Source: a bacterium (GTDB taxonomy: Bacteria; Patescibacteriota; Minisyncoccia; Phycocordibacterales; UBA1550). Taken from it: a stretch of 34,301 bases of DNA. This document shows, one piece after another, positions 8,220 to 18,275 of this stretch. A model generated the notes under the pieces. It was not told the origin of the DNA and made no database searches. It saw only the letters and a list, made by a program, of their open reading frames with translations. Position numbers and translations under genes: made by a program. Location of the stretch: NCBI GenBank assembly GCA_030649835.1, contig JAUSES010000071.1:1-34301 (forward strand), given 5' to 3'. The first letter of the stretch is position 1. Every line of letters begins with the position of its first letter.

Positions 8220-8780
8220 CTAAACTACACGAGACTGACTAGAATCATGAAGTTTCCTTAGTTTCTGTAAACCACGATGCATACGTACCGCGATTGTATT
8301 TTTTGATTCTCCGGTGATCTGAGATATTTCTTTGAGGGAGAGGTCTTGAACATAACGCATATGAATTACATTTTGATAAATTGATGGCAGTTTTTCTATC
8401 AGATGAAGGACACCCCTACTATCTAAAGTGCTAAAAAGTTTATCTGTCGGATCCGAGCTTGGGTCAAACCCTTTTTCCATAAGGCTATCTAGTGAAGTAG
8501 TTTTTCGCTTTCTATATTCGTCTACAATAAGATTATTCAAAATGTGGTATAAAAATGCCTTCATGACATCGATTCGGCCTCTTTTTTGCATGTACGCCCA
8601 TGCCTTCATAAAAGTATCCTGAACAAGATCCTCACTTGTGGATTGGTCACTTACTTTAAAATACGCATGAGAAGAAAGGCTGTCTCTGTATTGTTCATGT
8701 GCCCCCGTAAACACACGTACGGGGCTTCTCCGCTCCATTTTTCTTTGATAACTTCTTTCGATTGTCTTAGTGAGAGCCAT
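8220..8780 (-). CDS. RNA polymerase sigma factor, ECF/sigma-70 family
   Basis: Region 2 EDLVQDTFMKAWAYMQKR...FLYHILNNLIVDEYRKR; region 4 LPSIYQNVIHMRYVQDLSLKEISQITGESKNTIAVRMHRGLQKLRK. Confidence 0.93.
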   Translation of the reverse strand: MALTKTIERSYQRKMERRSPVRVFTGAHEQYRDSLSSHAYFKVSDQSTSEDLVQDTFMKAWAYMQKRGRIDVMKAFLYHILNNLIVDEYRKRKTTSLDSLMEKGFDPSSDPTDKLFSTLDSRGVLHLIEKLPSIYQNVIHMRYVQDLSLKEISQITGESKNTIAVRMHRGLQKLRKLHDSSQSRVV

Positions 8781-9329
8781 AGGGAAGATATGCCGTTTGA
8801 GTGGCTAAATTATTACAAGATTATTACAGAGTGGCATTAGATCCTTATAAATAAATAACAGAATTTATTTTCCTCTTACCAGAAATTACCATCATTGCTA
8901 ATAAACCAATGAATTGTTCCATTTATATCATGCTAGCATGAATGATCATTGTCACGAAGTGATGAACGTCACCGCACCCAACCTTCCTGAAACGAAGCAG
9001 GCTAACGGGGGCAATTTAAAAATAACCCGGTATGTATATCCTTTTTGTGCAACATGACTCGAAAACCACACAGCTATTGTAATTCATATCGACTTTTCAC
9101 GGCATCTACAAGTGGATATTCGTAGTGAACAATTACATCGTTATTTTTACAGCTTATAAAATTGTTCTAGTTGTAATTAATGTTGTTAAGGGGACGGTGT
9201 AATGACCCATTTGCCAATGTATTAGTATTAAAATATCAAACATAGTGGGGGGAGTATCTTTTGCGAATATGGTGGGGTTTGAAGATCCAAAAAGTTGGAA
9301 AGATTTATCAGTAATTAATTATATATACT

Positions 9330-9581
9330 ATGGGAATTATTCTTTGGGTTATATTCGGTGCATTAGTGGGGTGGATTGCATCAATCATTATGAAAACAGA
9401 TGCCCAACAAGGTGCTCTACTAAATATCGTTGTGGGTATCGTGGGAGCAGTCGTGGGGGGATGGATTATGACTTTTTTTGGACAGGCAGGTGCTACGGGA
9501 TTTAACTTTTACAGTTTCATCGTTGCCCTAATCGGCGCGATTGTATTGATTGCAATTGTAAAGGCTCTCCGCAGTGTTTGA
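9330..9581 (+). CDS. GlsB/YeaQ/YmgE family stress-response membrane protein
   Basis: [24 protein letters not shown]...[15 protein letters not shown]. Confidence 0.92.
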   Translation: MGIILWVIFGALVGWIASIIMKTDAQQGALLNIVVGIVGAVVGGWIMTFFGQAGATGFNFYSFIVALIGAIVLIAIVKALRSV

Positions 9582-9801
9582 CCTAAAGTAAAGATTCATG
9601 AGGTAAAAGAGACAGATGAGATGAATTAAAAAAAATCAATGGCAAAGCCTGTTGTAAGGTATTTACTATTGGCACGGCATAGATACTAATCGGCACCTCA
9701 AAAAGGACAAAGGGGGTGTCGTCTAGGTATTTTACCAGTTTAGGTGACTATTATTAATTTAGAATAGGGGAATTCCTCTATCAATAAAAATATAAACAAT
9801 T

Positions 9802-10497
9802 ATGACGTATAATAAAAAAATAGACATCGCAGGAGTTTCTGCACACCGTGCGCTTTGGACAGCTGGTGTTGCGCTTGCGGTAATCGTGAGCGCTACACCA
9901 CTGCTTGCGGGAGCAGCAGTACTCACCCGTCAGCTAGAGATGGGAATGAACGGAACAGATGTTTCCACATTACAGAGTTTTTTGGCACAAAACCCAATCA
10001 CATATCCACAGGGCTTAGTGACTGGATATTTTGGTTTCCTAACAAAATCCGCAGTATCAAATTTTCAGTCCCAGAATGGAATTGAATCCGTTGGTCGTGT
10101 CGGACCCATCACCCTTGCAGCAATAAATAATCAGATGGGAAATGGAGCAACCGGGGGGCTTGATCGATCAGCACCAAGCATTACGAGCACGAGTGTGAGT
10201 GCGGGGCGTACAAATGCGACAATAAATTGGGGGGCGAGCGAGCTTGCGCGCGGGAAGGTATATTACAGCACCACTCCAATTCGCCTCAACAACACATATG
10301 AACAGACGGGCAATGATTTCATTGAGCCAACAGTTTCGGGAAGTCTCGCTTCATATGATGGTGTTGCGCGGACATCACAGACAGTAACAATAAACGACTT
10401 AATTCCAAACACCACCTATTATTATTTAGTTGAGGTGTTAGATGGATCGAATAACGTAAGCATCACTACCCCATCTTCGTTTAGAACTGCGCAGTAG
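9802..10497 (+). CDS. Secreted peptidoglycan-binding domain protein with C-terminal fibronectin III-like domain
   Basis: LEMGMNGTDVSTLQSFLAQ...VTGYFGFLTKSAVSNFQSQNGI (PG_binding_1); ATINWGASELARGKVYYST...TVTINDLIPNTTYYYLVEVLDGSNN. Confidence 0.88.
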   Translation: MTYNKKIDIAGVSAHRALWTAGVALAVIVSATPLLAGAAVLTRQLEMGMNGTDVSTLQSFLAQNPITYPQGLVTGYFGFLTKSAVSNFQSQNGIESVGRVGPITLAAINNQMGNGATGGLDRSAPSITSTSVSAGRTNATINWGASELARGKVYYSTTPIRLNNTYEQTGNDFIEPTVSGSLASYDGVARTSQTVTINDLIPNTTYYYLVEVLDGSNNVSITTPSSFRTAQ

Positions 10498-10553
10498 AAT
10501 GGCACGGATCTGTATATATGAAGAGTGACTAACTTCTCCAAGAGGAATTCAAA

Positions 10554-10602
10554 TAAAATAATAAATCTCTCCCACTAAAGCGGGGAGAGATTTATTATTT
10601 TA
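10554..10602 (+). terminator. Rho-independent terminator
   Basis: TAAAATAATAAATCTCTCCC-ACTAAAGC-GGGGAGAGATTTATTATTTTA. Confidence 0.85.
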
Positions 10603-10697
10603 CGTAGGTTATTAATTCGTATTGTTCCATGTATATACCGTAAGATATAGCCACACGCAAACAATAGGGAGAGACATTTTCATCCGGTTGGTCCTAC

Positions 10698-10795
10698 TAA
10701 TACCATCTCTAAATAACCTAGCCACGATAATCCAAAGATTTTGGCTACGCTTTTGTGAAAATTCTTCGAAATATCCTGATATTCCTTAGAAACTT
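10698..10795. repeat. Partial copy of the MITE-like element at 7156-7342 (left end plus core)
   Basis: TAATACCATCTCTAAATAACCTAGCCACGATAATCCAAAGATTTTGGCTACGC...GAAAATTCTTCGAAATATCCTGATATTCCTTAG. Confidence 0.75.
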
Positions 10796-11051
10796 AATGG
10801 GGGACAAGGGGAAATTCAATCGTGCCCTCATGTGGACTGGCTCATTTTCTACAATACCGAGCGCGTACACTGGGCTTGTTGGAAACAAACTGTCTCCCAT
10901 GCAGTTTATGGGCACAATCACCCTATTATTAGCTAACATACGCCGAAGACTGCAAAAGTGGGTGGCGGTTATACACATGCTTTACTTGGAGCAATCATTA
11001 TGGTAGAATTCACTTTACCTTGATGATATCTAACTAGGCACCATAAAAATT

Positions 11052-11960
11052 GTGAATATAAATTCTAAAAAGAAAATCGTAACTCATAACGGTAATTTTC
11101 ACACCGACGAGGTTTTTGCGTGCGCAATACTCTCTATTCTTCACAAAGGCAATGTGGAAATTGTGAGAAGCAGGGATCCGTTGGTGTGGGAGACCGGGGA
11201 CTATGTCGTGGATGTGGGGGGAATATATGATGCAAAAAACGGACGTTTTGATCACCACCAGGAGGGTGGAGCAGGGGGTAGAGTAAATGGCATTCCTTAT
11301 TCCTCGCTGGGGCTCGTTTGGAGAGAATTTGGTGTGCAACTTTGTGGTGGCAGTGATATTGCAAAGAGAATTGACGAGAAAATGATACAACCCATCGATG
11401 CAGCTGACTGTGGCTTCGATTCATTTATTCTTACAGAAAAAAATATTTTTCCATATCTATTGCACCACGCGGTAGCCTCATTTCGCCCAACATGGAAGGA
11501 ATCAATCAATAAAGATTTTTTGCATGATGAAGGCTTTATGAGAATTTTTGCTATCGCTGTGGATGTGCTTGCTCGAGAGATCATCATTGCAAAGGATATA
11601 GAAGAGGGTGTTCGATATTCTGAGACAGCATATCAAGCCGCAGAAGATAAGCGGATTATTGTTTTAGAAGGACAGTATCCATGGGAGGAAGTTTTAAACA
11701 AATTACCGGAGCCAATTTTTATTGTGAAGCCCGATATGGATTCGGAACGCTGGAACGTGCGTACGGTGCGTCTCCACCATGAGTCCTTTAAAGCGCGTAA
11801 AGATTTTCCAAAAGCGTGGGCAGGGAAGACAGGAGACGAATTTGTACGCGTCTCTGGGGTACAGGATGCGATATTTTGTCATAACACAGGAACGTATATT
11901 GCGGTTGCAGGGTCAAAAGAGGGAGCATTGCAACTTGCAAAACTAGCTCTAGAGGCTTAA
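11052..11960 (+). CDS. MYG1 family protein (UPF0160, predicted metal-dependent hydrolase)
   Basis: THNGNFHTDEVFACAILS, VDVGGIYDAKNGRFDHHQEGG; GTG start. Confidence 0.93.
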   Translation: MNINSKKKIVTHNGNFHTDEVFACAILSILHKGNVEIVRSRDPLVWETGDYVVDVGGIYDAKNGRFDHHQEGGAGGRVNGIPYSSLGLVWREFGVQLCGGSDIAKRIDEKMIQPIDAADCGFDSFILTEKNIFPYLLHHAVASFRPTWKESINKDFLHDEGFMRIFAIAVDVLAREIIIAKDIEEGVRYSETAYQAAEDKRIIVLEGQYPWEEVLNKLPEPIFIVKPDMDSERWNVRTVRLHHESFKARKDFPKAWAGKTGDEFVRVSGVQDAIFCHNTGTYIAVAGSKEGALQLAKLALEA

Positions 11961-11965
11961 TTACT

Positions 11966-12946
11966 ATGGCTTTTATCGATGAAATGACAATGCATATGAA
12001 GGCAGGCAACGGCGGCAACGGCGTGATGCGTCTTAAGCATGAAAAAGGCAAGGAATTTGCCGGACCCTCAGGAGGCGACGGCGGTAAGGGGGGAGATGTA
12101 ATTCTTCGCGCAGTTCGTGACGTCCACATACTTTCAAAATATCGTCATCAAAAAGATTTTACAGCAGAAAAAGCACAGGATGGTGGTAACGACAGTTTGC
12201 ATGGACGAAATGGTGAGGATTTTATTTTAGATTTGCCTGTTGGTTCCATTGTAACCAATCTTGATACGGGCGCCGAGTATCAGCTTTTGAAGGACGGAGA
12301 AGAGATTATCGTTCTCAAAGGCGGTCGTGGTGGTTTCGGTAATGAGCATTTCAAGACATCAACAAATCGTACACCAAAGGAACACGTGCCGGGACAAGAA
12401 GGACAGGAGGCGGATTTTAAACTTGAGCTCCAGATTGTTGCAGACATTGGGTTTGTAGGTTTGCCCAACGCGGGCAAGTCGTCACTCCTAAACGCCCTCA
12501 CACGCGCAAGTGCAAAAACAGCAGACTATGCGTTTACCACACTTGAACCAAACTTGGGTGAGTGTTTTGGATTTATTATTGCGGATATTCCGGGTCTCAT
12601 TGAAGGCGCATCAGAAGGCAAGGGGCTTGGACACAAGTTCCTCCGCCATGTAAAGCGCACAAAAATGCTCGCTCACTTGGTGTCATTAGAAAACGAAGAT
12701 CCACTCGCAGTGTACGAAACCGTACGCAAGGAGCTCGAAGCATTTGATAAAGATCTTGCTTCAAAACACGAAATAATTATTCTCACCAAGACTGACATGG
12801 TTACCCCAGAGCGTGTAAAAGAAGTTGAAACCGCAATGAAGAAAAAATATAAGCAATCTGAAGTGTTTACTATCACCATTTTAGACGACAAAGGAATGAA
12901 AGTTTTCCAAGACGAGCTTCTAAAACTTTTGAAGGCATCAGCGTAA
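11966..12946 (+). CDS. obg: Obg family GTPase
   Basis: Obg fold KAGNGGNGVMRLKHEKGKEFAGPSGGDGGKGGDV; G1 GLPNAGKSSLLNAL; DIPGLIEGASEGKGLGHKFLRH. Confidence 0.97.
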   Translation: MAFIDEMTMHMKAGNGGNGVMRLKHEKGKEFAGPSGGDGGKGGDVILRAVRDVHILSKYRHQKDFTAEKAQDGGNDSLHGRNGEDFILDLPVGSIVTNLDTGAEYQLLKDGEEIIVLKGGRGGFGNEHFKTSTNRTPKEHVPGQEGQEADFKLELQIVADIGFVGLPNAGKSSLLNALTRASAKTADYAFTTLEPNLGECFGFIIADIPGLIEGASEGKGLGHKFLRHVKRTKMLAHLVSLENEDPLAVYETVRKELEAFDKDLASKHEIIILTKTDMVTPERVKEVETAMKKKYKQSEVFTITILDDKGMKVFQDELLKLLKASA

Positions 12947-12978
12947 GTATTTGTTGTGGTATTTAGTATAATAAAAGT

Positions 12979-14397
12979 ATGAAAAAAATAATTAATTTGC
13001 TCATACTTTCGTTCTTCGTTTCTTTTCCATTTTTGTCTTTTGCTTACTCTACTATCCCAGGGTGTACTTCCCCTTCTGGAATGAGTACTCTCACGGGGGA
13101 ATCTTGCGCAACAGCCGTTATTGCCCCAGTTATAAAAGTAGTTGCCCCTGATTCTGCAGAATCCTTAGAGCGAGGGAGTACGTATGTAATTAAATGGACA
13201 AGCGATAACTCAAAAACTTCTACTGGCTTGGCTAGCATTACATTTGTTGATGAGGTTTCTGGAACATCTAATTTTATAACCCAGGTTAAAAGAACTGACG
13301 GTATTATGAATAGTTATTCATGGACAATTCCATCAAACATAGCTCTTGGGAAATATCGAGTAGTTATTTTAAACGATACGGTTATGGAATGCAGTGCTAC
13401 GAATGATGGATGTTTTTATGATAAGAGTGACGTGCCATTTAATATTATAGAAAAAAAGCCACCAGCAGGCACGTCGATCTCACTTTTGAGCCCAAATGGA
13501 GGGGAACAGATTACGGCAGGAACTTTTTTAAAGATTCATTGGAAACAGGCAAGTCAGTATCATATGTGGCCCACAGCTCAGGTCTTTCTTGTTGGAGTAT
13601 CGGGTCCTTTGGCTGGTTCAAAAAGATTAGTTGCAGATTATGTTGAACGTTTTCCTGATGACCGTGGTGCTAGTGTATATGTTGATCCAAGTACCCCTCC
13701 GGGTATTTACCGTGTTCGAATTGAGGATGTGGATTTTTCCCAAATTTTCGACGAAAGTGATGCTCCTGTTAATATAGTTGTTGGCACAAAAACAACTCAA
13801 TTTTCACTTATTACCCCAAATGGAGGGGAATCATGGCAAATTGGTGAGACATATAAACTAAAGTGGAAAGTAATCCCAAGTCAGGAAAAAATAAAATCAA
13901 TCTCCTTAAGTTTTTTTGATGAAAACTTAACTCAGTATCGGTACTCTCAACCAAACTTTGCAACTAGTTCTAATAGCGGTGTTATGGATTTTACTGTACC
14001 AATAGGCTCACCAGAGCTTGAACCCGATCTCCCCCCAGGAAAATACAGAGTCGCTATAGGATTAAACTGTGCGGGTTGGTTCGCGGAGTATGATGCGATG
14101 AAAAATGGATGCCTTCTTTTTGGCGTGAGTGCGAAACCATTTACGATTACTGCAGCAGATACCACAACAAAAATTTCCAAACCATCAGCTACTTCAAAGG
14201 CAAAAGTTACACCGCCAACGAGCATATCTAAAAAGGGAACCACGACAGCAACTCTTCCAGAAATCACATCGACAATTTCTGAACAGTCTATTGTTGTACC
14301 CACTGCACCCACACCGACACCAGAGCCAGCAAAGAAAGGGTTTTGGAGATCAATCTCTTGCTTCTTCAGCGGACTATTCGGCGGGGTTTGTAAGTAG
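12979..14397 (+). CDS. Secreted surface protein with three Kre9/KNH-like (PNGGE-W) domains and a Pro/Thr linker
   Basis: Signal peptide; VVAPDSAESLERGSTYVIKW, LLSPNGGEQITAGTFLKIHW, LITPNGGESWQIGETYKLKW. Confidence 0.82.
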   Translation: MKKIINLLILSFFVSFPFLSFAYSTIPGCTSPSGMSTLTGESCATAVIAPVIKVVAPDSAESLERGSTYVIKWTSDNSKTSTGLASITFVDEVSGTSNFITQVKRTDGIMNSYSWTIPSNIALGKYRVVILNDTVMECSATNDGCFYDKSDVPFNIIEKKPPAGTSISLLSPNGGEQITAGTFLKIHWKQASQYHMWPTAQVFLVGVSGPLAGSKRLVADYVERFPDDRGASVYVDPSTPPGIYRVRIEDVDFSQIFDESDAPVNIVVGTKTTQFSLITPNGGESWQIGETYKLKWKVIPSQEKIKSISLSFFDENLTQYRYSQPNFATSSNSGVMDFTVPIGSPELEPDLPPGKYRVAIGLNCAGWFAEYDAMKNGCLLFGVSAKPFTITAADTTTKISKPSATSKAKVTPPTSISKKGTTTATLPEITSTISEQSIVVPTAPTPTPEPAKKGFWRSISCFFSGLFGGVCK

Positions 14398-14429
14398 GTG
14401 AAGAGATATTTTATGCTATAATCTCGCCT

Positions 14430-15842
14430 ATGAGCTACAAACTAACGGTGGGACTAGAAGTCCACGCGGAACTGAAAACGAAGACAAAAATGTTCTGCAA
14501 TTCGGCGAATGACCCCTTTAATGCGGAGCCGAACGTGAATATTTGCCCGGTGTGTATGGCACACCCCGGGACGTTGCCGGTGATTAATAAGCAGGCGGTT
14601 CACCATGTTCTTCGTGTGGGGACGGCGCTTGGGAGCGACCTCGCAGACTTTACTGAGTTTGACCGCAAGAACTATTTTTATCCAGACATTCCAAAGGGGT
14701 ATCAAATCAGCCAGTACAAATACCCCCTTGTTTCAAACGGCATGTTAAACGGTGTCGCTATTGAGCGCGTGCATTTGGAGGAAGACACAGCGAGTTCGTC
14801 GCATGAGGGAAAAGAGGCGAGCTTGGTGGATTATAACCGCGCGGGGGTGCCCTTGATGGAGCTCGTTACGAAGCCTGTCATCCACACCGCAGAAGAGGCC
14901 GGTGCATTTGCGCGCGAGCTTCAGCTCCTTCTCCGTACACTTAGAGTGTCAGATGCAAATATGGAAAAAGGGGAGATGCGTGTTGAAGCAAATATTTCAA
15001 TATCAAAGACCGATAAACTTGGCACAAAGGTGGAGGTGAAAAATCTTAACTCATTCCGTTCGGTGGAGCGCGCAATCGCGTACGAGGTAGAGCGAATGAC
15101 AAAAATTTTAGATGGCGGACCTGGTGAGATTGTGCAAGAAACTCGCGGATGGGATGAGGGAGGACAAAAAACATTTTCACAACGCAAGAAAGAGAGCGCG
15201 CATGACTACCGCTATTTTCCAGACCCAGATTTACCTAAACTTAAAATTTCAGAGATTCCTGAATTTGCCAGCGATGTTCTAAGAGCCACAATGCCCGAGC
15301 TTCCGTGGGAGAAGCGCGCACGCCTCGTACGCGAGTATGGGGTGAAGACAGAAAATGCGGAAGTGTTTGTGGCTGACAAAATACTTGGCGGGCTTTTTGA
15401 AGATGCAGTAAATGAAATTGGTGGTGATCGCCCATCGGCAGCGCTTATCGAGAATTATATTACATCAGACCTAGTAGGACTTATGAAGGGTTCGGAGTCA
15501 ATTGAGAATGTAACAGGCAAGTCTCTTGCCGATTTGGTGACCATGATTAAAGCAGGGGATTTGTCCTCACGCGGAGCAAAAGACACACTCGCAATTTTGT
15601 ACACAGAAGGCGGACACCCACACGAGATTGCAAAAAAACATAATCTTATTCAAAAAAACGATATTGAAGCGCTCAAAAAAATTGTTGAGGAAGTAATTTC
15701 TGCAAATCCTACCGTTGTAGCCGATTACAAATCAGGTAAAGTTGCGCTCCTTCAGTTTTTTGTAGGGCAGGGGATGAAGGCGTCAAAGGGAAGTGGAAAC
15801 CCCGGAACACTTAAGACACTTTTTGAGGAGGGGTTGGAATAG
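14430..15842 (+). CDS. gatB: Asp-tRNA(Asn)/Glu-tRNA(Gln) amidotransferase subunit B
   Basis: YKLTVGLEVHAELKTKTKMFC, CPVCMAHPGTLPVIN, YFYPDIPKGYQISQY, DYNRAGVPLMELVT, HDYRYFPDPDLP. Confidence 0.97.
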   Translation: MSYKLTVGLEVHAELKTKTKMFCNSANDPFNAEPNVNICPVCMAHPGTLPVINKQAVHHVLRVGTALGSDLADFTEFDRKNYFYPDIPKGYQISQYKYPLVSNGMLNGVAIERVHLEEDTASSSHEGKEASLVDYNRAGVPLMELVTKPVIHTAEEAGAFARELQLLLRTLRVSDANMEKGEMRVEANISISKTDKLGTKVEVKNLNSFRSVERAIAYEVERMTKILDGGPGEIVQETRGWDEGGQKTFSQRKKESAHDYRYFPDPDLPKLKISEIPEFASDVLRATMPELPWEKRARLVREYGVKTENAEVFVADKILGGLFEDAVNEIGGDRPSAALIENYITSDLVGLMKGSESIENVTGKSLADLVTMIKAGDLSSRGAKDTLAILYTEGGHPHEIAKKHNLIQKNDIEALKKIVEEVISANPTVVADYKSGKVALLQFFVGQGMKASKGSGNPGTLKTLFEEGLE

Positions 15843-15856
15843 TATATGATTTATAC

Positions 15857-16177
15857 ATGCTTATAAAAATAACAATAATCCTTTCTTGGATACTGGGATT
15901 CATTATTTTTGGGGGACTTTTTATTGGAGGAATGACCGAAAATATTGCTCTCGCAGTAATTGGCACCTTAATTGGCACTGTGGGTCTAATGTTGGCAGGA
16001 CTTATCGGGAGCATAGTTTTTATTTTTCATGTGATAGATGAAGTAAAAAAAACTGATAATAAAATTACCTTAGCATTTTTAATAGCTAACCCTGAATTAA
16101 TCGTAGGAAGCATTGCTTCACTTGTGATTTTAATTTTGTTAGGTCGTTTTTTGATATGGTTTATGAGCAAGATTTAA
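15857..16177 (+). CDS. Hypothetical membrane protein
   Basis: 106-aa ORF with several hydrophobic segments. Confidence 0.65.
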   Translation: MLIKITIILSWILGFIIFGGLFIGGMTENIALAVIGTLIGTVGLMLAGLIGSIVFIFHVIDEVKKTDNKITLAFLIANPELIVGSIASLVILILLGRFLIWFMSKI

Positions 16178-16296
16178 ATTTTTTTAAAAAGGTAACTAAG
16201 TTAGTGCTCTTTTTTGTTGGGTATGTTAAAATATTCGTATAGTTTTAACCCGAGGAGCTTTATCCCTCGTATGAGCGTGATTTAACAAATAAAATA

Positions 16297-16839
16297 ATGG
16301 AACAACTTCAGCAAGAATCAGTAAAAGGTACTTCAATAGTGGGAGTGGATACTAAGACACCGCTACCTGTAATCATCATCGCGATACTCATTCTTGTGGA
16401 CGCTGTTGGTACAATATGGACAGGTAGCATCGAGGCCTTGTTCCCAGGAATTTCTAACAGTTTTCCTTCGGGTATTTGGATGCTAATTTATGGAATTGTT
16501 TTGATTTTTGTGGCACTTGATATAAGACGGATGCGTCGATGGGCTTTATATGTCTACACTATTGCTGTAATTGGTGAAACATCATATCTGCTGTTAACCG
16601 GAAATAACATAGATGCCTATGATATCTACGCTATGATATTCGACGTAGCAATAATTGCATATCTCTGGATTATTTTTAAAAGATTCAATAGTGGGCACTG
16701 GATGGAGGTATTTCACATTCCAAAGTTTAAGCTAATCGTAGTATGTGTGTCTTTCGTCGCTGTCTTGTTACTTATATTTTTTGGTGGTCATTTTATGAAT
16801 ACTATTTTGTGTATGTTTATCAATTGTGGAACAAGTTAG
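16297..16839 (+). CDS. Hypothetical polytopic membrane protein
   Basis: 180-aa ORF with at least four predicted TM segments. Confidence 0.7.
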   Translation: MEQLQQESVKGTSIVGVDTKTPLPVIIIAILILVDAVGTIWTGSIEALFPGISNSFPSGIWMLIYGIVLIFVALDIRRMRRWALYVYTIAVIGETSYLLLTGNNIDAYDIYAMIFDVAIIAYLWIIFKRFNSGHWMEVFHIPKFKLIVVCVSFVAVLLLIFFGGHFMNTILCMFINCGTS

Positions 16840-16856
16840 TTTTGAAATAAACACAC

Positions 16857-16890
16857 AACAAAAAAGCACACAAATGTGTGCTTTTTTGTT
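16857..16890 (+). terminator. Rho-independent terminator
   Basis: AACAAAAAAGCACACA-AA-TGTGTGCTTTTTTGTT. Confidence 0.85.
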
Positions 16891-17016
16891 GGGTATGCCT
16901 AAAACAATGCATAGCATTGTTCGGCCGATGCATTTGTTAAACAAATGTATATAGGCTAAAATAGATTGATAGTTTTAATAATTAAATTAATGAGAAAAAG
17001 CGAAGTTGGGTCGTCT

Positions 17017-17071
17017 ACCCAGTTAAATCCCGCAGGGCGGGGATTCCCTTGCGGGAATCATTTAACCGGGT
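17017..17071 (+). promoter_or_regulatory. Structured leader element framed by ACCCAGTTAAAT / ATTTAACCGGGT upstream of gap
   Basis: Outer imperfect stem plus inner CCCGCAGGG / CCCTTGCGGG hairpin; same frame occurs upstream of typA. Confidence 0.55.
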
Positions 17072-17108
17072 GCGATTTTAATAGTCGTTGCACTCCTTTA
17101 AAATCAGC

Positions 17109-18143
17109 ATGAAAAAAGTACGCGTAGCGATAAATGGGTTTGGGAGGATTGGGCGGGCGTTTTATAAATTGGCGCGCACGAGGCCAGAGATTGAGATTGT
17201 TGCGGTGAATGACCTTGGTGACCCATCAAACATGGCGTATCTTTTGAAATACGACACAGCATATGGCAAGGCTGATTTTGATGTGGAGATGGTGGGTGGA
17301 GATGAGCCCGGCTTTATCGTGGGTGGCGAGAAGGTTGCGCTTATCCAGGAAAAAGATGCCACGAAGCTTCCGTGGGCGAAATACAATGTGGATATCGTGG
17401 TAGAGTCCACCGGCTTTTTCACCAGCTACGAAAAATCAAAAGTACACTTGGACGCGGGTGCGAAGCGCGTGGTTATTACGGCGCCCGTAAAAGGCGAGGA
17501 GGTGGCTGGCATTACTGGCGCAACAGTGCTCATGGGTATCAACGATGAGAAACTTTCGACCTGTCAGATTTCTTCTAACGCTTCATGTACCACGAACGCT
17601 GCTTCACCGGTGATCACTATTTTGAATGACACAATCGGTATTGAAAAAGCGGTGCTCAACACAACGCACGCATACACCGGTACGCAGAAGATTGTAGACG
17701 GCCCCGGAGGGAAGGATCTTCGTGGGGGGCGTGCAGGAGCTGCAAACATGGTGCCCTCGTCGACAGGTGCAGCTATTGCGGTCACCGAGGCAGTACCGAG
17801 CCTCGTTGGGAAGTTCGACGGTATTGCAGTGCGTGTGCCGGTTATTGCGGGTTCCATTGCCGACATTACGTTTATTGCGAAAAGAAATACGAGTGTCGAG
17901 GAGGTGAATCAAATTCTTCGGGATGCATCAAAAGACCCACGTTGGGAAGGAATTTTTACTGTGACGGATGAGCCGATTGTGTCTTCCGATATTGTGGGCG
18001 CTCTGTATGGCGCAATCGCTGATCTTGATCTTACGCGGGTTGTAGATGGCAACCTTGTGAAGGTAATGTCGTGGTATGATAACGAAATGGGGTATACGAA
18101 TACGCTCGTCAAACACGTAGTTAAGGTAGCGCAGAATCTTTAG
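17109..18143 (+). CDS. gap: Glyceraldehyde-3-phosphate dehydrogenase, type I
   Basis: VRVAINGFGRIGRAFYK, SNASCTTNAASPV, STTGAA, SWYDNEMGYTNTLV. Start set at MKKVRVAI. Confidence 0.97.
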   Translation: MKKVRVAINGFGRIGRAFYKLARTRPEIEIVAVNDLGDPSNMAYLLKYDTAYGKADFDVEMVGGDEPGFIVGGEKVALIQEKDATKLPWAKYNVDIVVESTGFFTSYEKSKVHLDAGAKRVVITAPVKGEEVAGITGATVLMGINDEKLSTCQISSNASCTTNAASPVITILNDTIGIEKAVLNTTHAYTGTQKIVDGPGGKDLRGGRAGAANMVPSSTGAAIAVTEAVPSLVGKFDGIAVRVPVIAGSIADITFIAKRNTSVEEVNQILRDASKDPRWEGIFTVTDEPIVSSDIVGALYGAIADLDLTRVVDGNLVKVMSWYDNEMGYTNTLVKHVVKVAQNL

Positions 18144-18168
18144 TAAACAACTGACAGCGATTTCCTTC

Positions 18169-18242
18169 GTCTTTGCGAGTACTCGAAGCAATCTAGTGTT
18201 CGTGCCACATGCCCTGGATTGCCACGCTACGCTCGCAAAGAC
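18169..18242. repeat. REP/MITE-like element, copy B
   Basis: GTCTTTGCGAG...GAAGCAATCTAG...CTGGATTGCCACGCTACGCTCGCAAAGAC. Confidence 0.8.
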
Positions 18243-18275
18243 AGAGGACACTTACTGGCAATCAAAACAAATCTT

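Noticed and set aside
10755-11006. 83-aa plus-strand ORF MKILRNILIFLRNLMG...
   Set aside because: Its N-terminus is translated from a dispersed repeat and the rest shows no recognisable family.
16200-16895. Direct repeat TGCTTTTTTGTTGGGTATG-like around the 16297-16839 gene
   Set aside because: About 20 bp with indels and part of a terminator; could be mobile-gene boundaries but evidence is weak.
18219-18275. N-terminal extension of rpiB ORF (MPRYARKDRGHLLAIKTNL)
   Set aside because: Derived from repeat copy B; the conserved start is MKIFIGSDHAG.
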